Source: Megamerina dolium
Lineage: Eukaryota > Arthropoda > Insecta > Diptera > Megamerinidae
Length of the DNA stretch: 64,000 nucleotides
Reading direction: 5' to 3'
Assembly: GCA_963854835.1 (NCBI GenBank)
Contig: OY978526.1
Span: 26,091,073-26,155,072, forward strand
The notes under the pieces are model-generated. The model was not told the origin of the DNA, did no database searches, and saw only the letters and a program-made list of their open reading frames with translations. The translations under genes and the position numbers were made by a program. Shown here piece by piece: positions 57,172 to 64,000 of the stretch (positions are counted from its first letter, which is position 1; each line of letters opens with the position of its first letter).

Positions 57172-57651
57172 CTAATTATTAGCTTCTAACATGAGACGTT
57201 TCCACTTCATACGTCTGTTTTGGAACCATACTTTCACCTGGAAATACAAATAAAAAAAAAGAAAACATTTTAATTGATTCAGCTTATAATTGGCAAATAA
57301 AGGTGAAATGAATATAGTAGAGTACATATGAGGCATGCTGAATTTGAATAATATTGAAAGTCACTGAAACCACACATATCAAGCAGGTTTTCATGGCACG
57401 TCCTACGTGAGAACAGTCAAAATGATATTCCATATGTATTTCTCATACTCTAATCATATAACTACGTACTTGGCGTTCTGTTAAATCCAAAGCTACCGCA
57501 ATTTCATATCGCCTCAATCTTGTTAAATAATTTGCGTGTGAAAATTCTGCTTCCAACTCTCGAATTTGATCCTTCGTAAATGCTGTTCGCTCTTTTCGAT
57601 TTGATCCTGACACTACTGGGACCATCTGCTTACCAGCATTCGTGTGTATAT
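57172..57651 (-). CDS. btn: MOX-type homeodomain protein, probably buttonless (5' exon missing)
   Basis: Two exons (57651-57470 and 57237-57172) join in phase to give [20 protein letters not shown], then [35 protein letters not shown] and a short tail ending LEANN. This is a complete homeodomain with Gln50 and Asn51 in WFQN, with the [10 protein letters not shown] signature of the MEOX/buttonless family. Buttonless is a nuclear transcription factor needed for dorsal median cell fate in the fly embryo. The intron splits the homeodomain just before the recognition helix. The first coding exon was not found upstream to 58966; it may lie beyond the LTR element. Convergent with the NIFK-like gene. 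Confidence 0.88.
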
Positions 57652-58966
57652 CTATAACAAACAAAAAACCAAAGGATATTAATGTAGTTTTAATATGAGC
57701 AACGGATAAAAAATGATCTTGTAGAATTTTGTATGTTACAAAATCCGTTATTAGCATATTTGAACTATAAATAAGGGTATCATCCCTGACGCTTGCATGA
57801 AAATAGTAATATCGTCAAAGATTTTTCCATTGACATGGTTACAGAAAAGCTTTGACGTAATTATTCGAGGCTGTTACTACCATATACCGTTATGTATAGC
57901 TAAAGCTGAGGTATTACGTTTTTTCGATAATATCGAAATATTCGAATCTAATTTTGGACCTTATTAGAAGTTGAATTCGATTGTCGATCTTCGCTGGCTA
58001 TCGAAAATGGAAGATCGAAAATCAAATTCATATTATGGGATGTACAACCCTGCCGAAATTTTCGCTGAGAATCGCATTTTCTGTCGAACAGAAATTGCTG
58101 AAAATGTAAGTATTTTGCGTGTTTTTTACTTTTTGGCAACTAAACACTAATTTTAAACAATTTCTATCAATATCATGCAAGTCTAAGGTTGTGCGTACCC
58201 AACAACAAGTGGATAGGATGGTTTCACTGACAAAAGAAAATTCAGCCTAATCTAGTGAAATGCATAATAACGCTATTCTTCATCGAATGAGAGTCATAAT
58301 AGCAAATTCGTTTGATCACTGCTTTCGACCACAGTCGAAGATAGAATACAACTCATCAAATTAAAGCTACAACCGAAGAATAGTATTTAGATTCTTGGTA
58401 GGCATAATAATTCCAGGTAAAACAATTGGAAAATCGCTTCCCATAGTTTTCAAATAGTGCCAAAATCTTGAATCTTCTTCTTTTCATGTTTGTGTGTTTA
58501 TTGATTATTTTCTTAAATAACTACTCTCTGAGATTGCCTTTCCATCTGTATATATACCATGATGTAGATTTTTAGAGAAATCTGTCAAAAGTCAATTCGA
58601 ATTTCGAGTCTTCTGAAAGCTGCAAAAATAGTCGAAACCAATGTTTTTGAGGATAGAAAATAACCTGAAGGTGATGGGTGAAATTCGATAACAATTCAAA
58701 TTCAGCGACGCAAAGTTCATACAATGTAACTACTCTACCGTCGGACATCCTAGATGCTGTATATTCTTTACATTAGCGAGTGTAATTTAGTCAAAAATCT
58801 ATTTAATTTTTTTTTGACGATGAGTATTCGAAAACTTCAAAACGAAAAACTGACACTAAACGATATAATGTGATTACTTGATCTCTTTGAAAATGGCTCA
58901 ACTTTCCCAAAGTTAGTTTGAGTACACTTTTTTAATGTAAAAAAAATATTTAAACATTAAAAATAT
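57652..58966. other. Putative btn intron or upstream region, no gene seen
   Basis: AT-rich with many ttcgaa/tcgaa-type short palindromic words. No exon recognised before the LTR element. Confidence 0.4.
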
Positions 58967-59404
58967 TGTAACGAGTATCGATAGTTGATTACTCATCACT
59001 ATTGTGACTGACTCTATTGGCAGCATCGAAACGAATGTCAACAAAAAGAAATAAGCGATAACCAGAACAAGCCAACGAGAAAGGAAGAGAAGAATCTCGA
59101 TAAAGGAAGATTCTGGGGTGTTGCCAACAGAGTATAAATAGAGCCAGTGTTGAGAATTGACAATCAATCTAATTCCGAACGTGATTGCGAAAACATTGAT
59201 ACAGAGGCAAAAGTTGCAAGTACATTTAAGTGTTATAGTAAATAGTTGATTGTAAACAGTGTTGATTGTAAATAGAGATTATTAAATAAATTGTTGCTGT
59301 ATATAGTTGTATAAAATAAGTGTTGCAGTTATCATTAACAGAATCCAGTGATCGAACAAGGTAATTCAAATAGAATTAAACGTTCACAGAATAAAAACGT
59401 AACA
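58967..59404 (+). repeat. 5' LTR
   Basis: Starts tgtaacgag and ends gtaaca; its first 108 bases recur at 63893-64000. It contains a DRE octamer TATCGATA (58976-58983), a TATA box tataaata (59133-59140) and AATAAA (59285-59290). The promoter and poly(A) order fits an LTR. Confidence 0.9.
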
Positions 59405-59406
59405 AT

Positions 59407-59424
59407 TGGTGTCAGAAGTGGGAT
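59407..59424 (+). other. Primer binding site
   Basis: tggtgtcagaagtgggat, two bases after the LTR, begins with TGG as expected for pairing with a tRNA 3' end. From memory it fits tRNA-Leu; a comparison with fly tRNA sequences would settle that. Confidence 0.7.
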
Positions 59425-59433
59425 TCTGTAAAG

Positions 59434-60816
59434 ATGGTGAAAATTGACCAACTAAAAGTGGACCAGCTTAAAAAGCTGTTGCTAGAGATGAATCTATCGT
59501 CATCAGGTGCAAAGGCGGAACTGCTGGTGAGGCTGAGGCAAGCTATGGAGGCTAAGGGAATTAATGTAGAAGAACATGAGTTCTTTGAGGAAGCCGATAT
59601 ACAAGCAGTTGTGCACGCTGAGGAAGAGAGCAAAATAGATTCGAGTGGTCAACTAATGGAACTCATGAAATCCATGATGCAACAACAGCAGCAGTAACTG
59701 CAAGGAATTAATGCGAAGCTACAAGAAAATGCGTCTCGCCAAGAAAACGTTATGGGAGAATTTCAGAAAACAATTGACTACAAGCTTCAAGAACATTCGG
59801 CTGAATTGCGTATAGAAATTCAAGAAGGTTCGGCTCGACAAGAACACGTCATCGAAAATCTACAAAAAGGAATTGAGATTAGATTTCAGGGAATTTCCGG
59901 AACCATTAATGAAAAAGTCATGGATCTGAAGGAACATGAAGATGACTTGGAAGATAAGTTCGAGAAATTACAGCACGATCTCAACCAACTAAAAATTAAT
60001 GGGCCAGCAACATCAGTGATTAGAGATTCAAGTACAATCAAACTAAAGCCACCAACATTTGACGGAAGCACGCCATTCAATATCTTCAAGCTTCAATTCG
60101 AGACAACCGCTTCGAAGAATCAATGGGATGATAGCGACAAGACTGCTGCTTTAATAGTCGCATTAAAAGGTAATGCTTCCGACGTGTGACAGATGATTCC
60201 AGAGAAAGATCGTGGTAGCTATCAGTCATTGATGGACACACTCCAGCGAAAATATGGAAATGAATACAAGAGTCAATTACATCAAGTGGAATTGAGATCG
60301 CGAGTGCAACGGAGTAATGAGAGCCTTCAGGAATTCACTTCCGATATTGAGCGCTTATGTCATCTAGCGTTCTCCGGTAATTCGGAAGAGTTCGTCGAAA
60401 AAATCAAAATAGAGGCTTTCATAGATGGTATACGTGATGGAGAGACAAAGCGTGCCCTAGTCATGTCACCAAGGAATACTTATGCCGAAACAGTCAGTAG
60501 TGCATTGACGTTTGAAGCCGCCAGTTTGATGTGTCGACCAATGCCACGGGTACGCCAACTAGAAACAGAAACAGCAGATCTGGTTGAAGCAGTGTGTCAG
60601 GCATTCAAATCTGTAGTGCAGCCTGAAGGAAGAACAACAGGTCGACGCGAAAACAAATTTACTGGTAAGTGCTTTATTTGCGACAAACCAGGACACATGG
60701 CGCGTGACTGCCGTCTACGACGAAAGCGATCAAGATCGAATTCTCCAGGAAGACAAAAGAAGGAGAATAACGTGGATAGCGATCGCTCCACTAACACAAA
60801 TCCATCGTTAAACTAA
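59434..60816 (+). pseudogene. Gag, with N-terminal SAP-like domain and zinc knuckle; two nonsense codons
   Basis: One frame of 460 codons interrupted by TAA (59695-59697) and TGA (60187-60189). Residues about 5-40 (LKVDQLKKLLLEMNLS, then GAKAELLVRL) look like a SAP DNA-binding helix pair. A coiled-coil region and a capsid-like region with PPTFDGSTPFNIFKLQFE follow. A CCHC zinc knuckle, CFICDKPGHMARDC, lies at about residues 413-426. The frame ends LN-stop inside the frameshift signal. Confidence 0.88.
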
Positions 60817-60865
60817 ATCGAGTCAGTTCAGCGGGGCGTGAACTGACTCCAACAGTGGGTGCCCC
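60807..60865 (+). promoter_or_regulatory. Programmed -1 ribosomal frameshift signal between gag and pol
   Basis: Slippery heptamer G TTA AAC (60807-60813) in the gag frame is followed at once by the gag stop TAA. After a 6 nt spacer comes an 11 bp perfect stem (60820-60830 with 60839-60849) with an 8 nt loop gcggggcg. The loop bases GGGGC (60833-60837) can pair with GCCCC (60861-60865), giving an H-type pseudoknot with a 2 nt first loop and an 11 nt last loop. Pol is open in exactly the -1 frame across this site. Confidence 0.85.
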
Positions 60866-63854
60866 CATCATTCACATTTCACAACTACAGCGTGTGCCAA
60901 GCAGCTTGACTATTGATGGAAAATTGGACAATATGGAATTCATGTTAACCCTGGACACTGGTGCATCACATTCTATAATCAAGAGCGATTTGGTAAAGAG
61001 GTTTGAGCCTTTAATGGGAATAAAATTGCGTACAGCAACGGGTGAGGATGCACAATTTCTGGGTAAGATAAAGAAACGAGTATCTATTGGAAATTACACG
61101 TGGGAACATGAATTCATTGTGGCTGACATCATAGATGACGTAATAATTGGTGTTGATTTTATGATTGACAACGGATTTAGGTTAGATTTAAATCAACGGA
61201 TACTGCGCTATGCAAATGTCGAACTACCACTGAACATCGGTTACAAGCGTAGTGGGAACATCAAACGAGTACTGGCATGTCAACGCCAAGAGGTTCCAGC
61301 AAAATCAGAAGCGGTGATATGGGCACAGATGAATGTGGATGATGGGACAGGCAAGTTGTGGCTGGTGGAAGCAGATAAAGAAATAACGAATAAAAACATC
61401 ATACTTGGTAGGACGTTAGTAGAACCTAAAGAAAATGGAATGCACACACTATCTGGTGCGAAGTGGTTCTCAACTCTTGATTTGCAAAGTGGCTACTGGC
61501 AAGTGGAACTTGGTAAGGAAGACAAAGAGAAAACAGCTTTCAGTATTGGTGATGGTCTATGGCAATTTACAGTCATGCCATTTGGTTTATGCAATGCGCC
61601 AGCTACTTTCAAACGTTTGATGGAGCGTGTACTCAGAGGACTACACTGGAAAACGTGCTTGGTGTACCTCGATGACATTATTGTGATGGGAAAAGATCTT
61701 AACGACCACCTGGAAAAGCTGAAAGAAGTATTTGAGCGTATACAAACAGCAGGGCTTAAACTGAATATGAAAAAGTGTTCACTCTTCAGGCGAGAAGTTA
61801 AATATCTTGGTCATAAAGTAACAACAGAAGGGGTACATACCGACGAGGAGAAAGTAGCAGTAGTACAAGAATGGCCTATTCCGTCGAATCTTCACGAGTT
61901 AAGAAGCTTCCTAGGCTTATGCACCTACTATAGACGATTTGTTCCTGGATTTGCAAACATCGCCAGCAGTCTGCATGAGTTAACAAGAAAGAACATACCA
62001 TTTGTATGGGGCGAAGACCAACAGAAAGCATTCGAACAGCTGAAAGAAAAACTCTGTTCAGCACCAATATTAGCGTATCCAGTACCTGGTCAAAAGTTTG
62101 TGTTGGACACAGATGCGAGTGGCTATGGAATAGGTGGTGTGCTCTCTCAGATCATAGATGGGCAAGAAAAAGTAATAGCATACTACAGTAAAATCCTGTC
62201 GAAGCCAGAAAGAAATTACTGTGTCACACGAAGAGAGTTGCTCGCAATACTGGAATGTGTAAAGTATTTCCATAAATACTTGTACGGTCAGTCATTTCAT
62301 CTACGAACTGACCACTCAGCGCTAAGGTGGTTATTGCAATTTAAAAACCCAGAAGGACAATTGGCGCGCTGGATTGAAAGGCTGCAGAGTTATGATTTTA
62401 CCATCGAACATCGTAAAGGAGGACATCACGGCAACGCGGATGCTCTATCTCGTCGTCCTTGCAAAATGGAATGTAAACATTGTTCTCGAGTGGAAAGCAA
62501 GGAGCACATTGTCGACATACGACTTACGAATATATTGCCGGAGAAGTCATGGACCACCGAACGAGTGCAAGAAGATCAGCGGAACGACCCAGATCTCGTA
62601 AAGATTATGGAATACAAGGAGCAGGGCATACGTCCAGATTGGCAAGAAATGGCTAATGAGAGTCCAATAGCAAAGGCATACTGGGCGCAGTGGCAAAGCC
62701 TGCACTTACGAGACGGATGTTTATTCCGAGCATGGGAAAGTGAGGATGGAAAAATTACTAATGATCTTCTAGTGGTACCCAAGGCGAGAATAAATGAAGT
62801 GATAGCTGAGTATCACAATGCCTCCAGTGGAGGGCATTTGGGAATCACCAAAACCGTCGAGAAAATAAAGAACCGATTTTATTGGGTTGGATGTCATGAC
62901 CTTGTCGCTGATTGGATTCGGAAATGTAAGCAATGTGCAATGGCCAAAGGTCCCACTAAGGAAAGTCGAGGTAAGATGCACCAATACACCGTGGGTGCTC
63001 CATTTGAGTGAATTGCTATGGACATCGCTGGGCCATTTTCAATAAGCAACGCAGGAAACAAGTATGTTCTGGTGGTTATAGATTACTTCAGTAAATGGCC
63101 TGAAGTATACCCCATTCCATATCAGGAAGCTAGTACAGTTGCGGATGTATTCGTCAACCAATGGGTTACTCGTTTTGGTGTACCGATGGAGTTACACTCA
63201 GACCAAGGTCGAAATTTCGAATCAGTTGTATTCCAAGAGATATGCCGTATGCTGGGTATATACAAAACTCGTACAACACCTTTGCATCCACAATCTGATG
63301 GCATGGTAGAACGAATTAACCGTACCTTGGAGGAATATTTGAGAAAAGTCGTAGATAAATACCAAAGAGACTGGGATGTACATATACCAATGTTCCTCAT
63401 GGCATATCGATGCGCACAACATGATACGACGGCTACTACACCGGCAATGGCAATTTTTGGAAACGAGTTAAGACTGCCAGCTGATTTAAAATTTGGAGCC
63501 GTAACACCAACGAGATCAACCGAAGGTAATTATACTAGCGAAAAGCGGGAACAGTTGGATGAAGTACATCGGTTCATCAGAGAGCGGTCGCAGATGATAA
63601 GCGATAAGATGAAGGCCAGGTATGACCTGAAAGCAAATTCAAAAGGGTTCTATGAAGGAGAGCTTGTAATGCTTCATAATCCACAACGAAAGAAAGGCCT
63701 GTCTCCTAAACTACAGACTCATTGGGAAGGACCATATGAGATTATAGCAAAGATAAATGACGTAGTGTATCGCATTCAACGTGCCTGGAATAAAAGAGCA
63801 AAGTTTAAAGCAGTGCACTTGGAGCGACTTGCGCCATATCGAGGGGAAGTATAA
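60855..63854 (+). pseudogene. Pol: protease, truncated RT, RNase H, integrase; one nonsense codon
   Basis: Entered by -1 frameshift near 60813; the coordinate given is the first near-cognate start in frame. Aspartic protease LDTGASHS is near residue 34. RT has WFSTLDLQSGYWQ and VYLDDIIV; RNase H has LDTDASGYGIGG and RTDHSALRWL. Integrase has an H2C2 zinc finger (HNASSGGH, CKQC), the first Asp in MDIAGPF, the second in HSDQGRNFES and Glu in VERINRTLEEY. Between TLVEPKENG and LSGAKWF (near 61435) the protease-RT linker and RT finger blocks are missing, an in-frame internal deletion. A TGA at 63009-63011 falls just before the integrase core. Confidence 0.9.
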
Positions 63855-63879
63855 AAACTTGTTCGGGACGAACAAGGTT

Positions 63880-63892
63880 AAGAGGAGGGCAG
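63880..63892 (+). other. Polypurine tract
   Basis: aagaggagggcag directly before the 3' LTR. An 8 bp perfect hairpin cttgttcg/cgaacaag (63858-63865 with 63869-63876) lies between the pol stop and this tract. Confidence 0.8.
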
Positions 63893-64000
63893 TGTAACGA
63901 GTATCGATAGTTGATTACTCATCACTATTGTGACTGACTCTATTGGCAGCATCGAAACGAATGTCAACAAAAAGAAATAAGCGATAACCAGAACAAGCCA
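63893..64000 (+). repeat. 3' LTR, first 108 bp
   Basis: Identical by eye to the start of the 5' LTR at 58967, which implies a recent insertion; cut by the window end. Confidence 0.93.

Larger units (their letters stand above)
58967..64000 (+). mobile_element. Ty3/Gypsy LTR retrotransposon (3' LTR cut by window end)
   Basis: Order: 5' LTR, primer binding site, gag, -1 frameshift signal, pol (protease, RT, RNase H, integrase), purine tract, 3' LTR start. RT before integrase fits Ty3/Gypsy. No env frame: pol ends 38 bp before the 3' LTR. Four in-frame stop lesions or deletions make this copy non-autonomous. The predicted full length is about 5.36 kb from one 438 bp LTR to the other; the last 330 bp or so lie outside. 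Confidence 0.93.

Overview
The window is eukaryotic, AT-rich DNA with short introns (GT..AG) and insect gene families: sugar-type gustatory receptors, the homeobox gene buttonless, Gip, and DREF-type TATCGATA promoter motifs. It carries many Tc1/mariner, RTE and Ty3/Gypsy elements. It is most likely a higher fly (Diptera). A tephritid-like genome would fit, but that is inference.

Layout. (1) 1-9947 and 27582-37809 are two direct, nearly identical copies of one roughly 10 kb block. Each holds a gustatory receptor (minus strand) and, divergently, a secreted/single-pass polycystin-1-like (REJ/GPS) protein (plus strand). The first copy of the polycystin-like gene is broken by a 222 bp deletion; the second reads through nearly completely. 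(2) 9948-27581 separates the copies. It holds small exon-like tandem units, a mariner relic, a Fanzor gene (eukaryotic TnpB, RNA-guided nuclease family) at 15036-16781, Gip (hydroxypyruvate isomerase) and a third gustatory receptor with a Tc1 element in its first intron. A second Tc1 family has a near-intact copy at 25303-26953. (3) 37810-44362 holds a C15orf61-like gene, a membrane-anchored histidine acid phosphatase and an inverted, damaged copy of the same Tc1 element. (4) 46113-50882 is a third Tc1 element split by an almost intact RTE retrotransposon with a 14 bp target-site duplication. (5) 52868-57651 holds host genes: an MNS1 homologue, a NIFK-like nucleolar RNA-binding protein and the homeodomain exons of buttonless. 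(6) 58967-64000 is a Ty3/Gypsy LTR retrotransposon that runs off the window.

Most notable: the Fanzor gene ends in a spliced lysine-rich exon, and its last codons run into a 76 bp three-hairpin segment. That segment recurs, identical, at the poly(A) signal of the neighbouring gene Gip, between near-perfect 16-17 bp direct repeats; this looks like a mobilised OMEGA-RNA-like scaffold. The Gypsy element has a textbook -1 ribosomal frameshift signal between gag and pol: a slippery heptamer, a 6 nt spacer holding the gag stop, an 11 bp stem and a possible H-type pseudoknot.

No CRISPR array, rRNA or functional tRNA gene was seen. Exon boundaries come from reading splice sites and codon phase by eye; no search or alignment was run.
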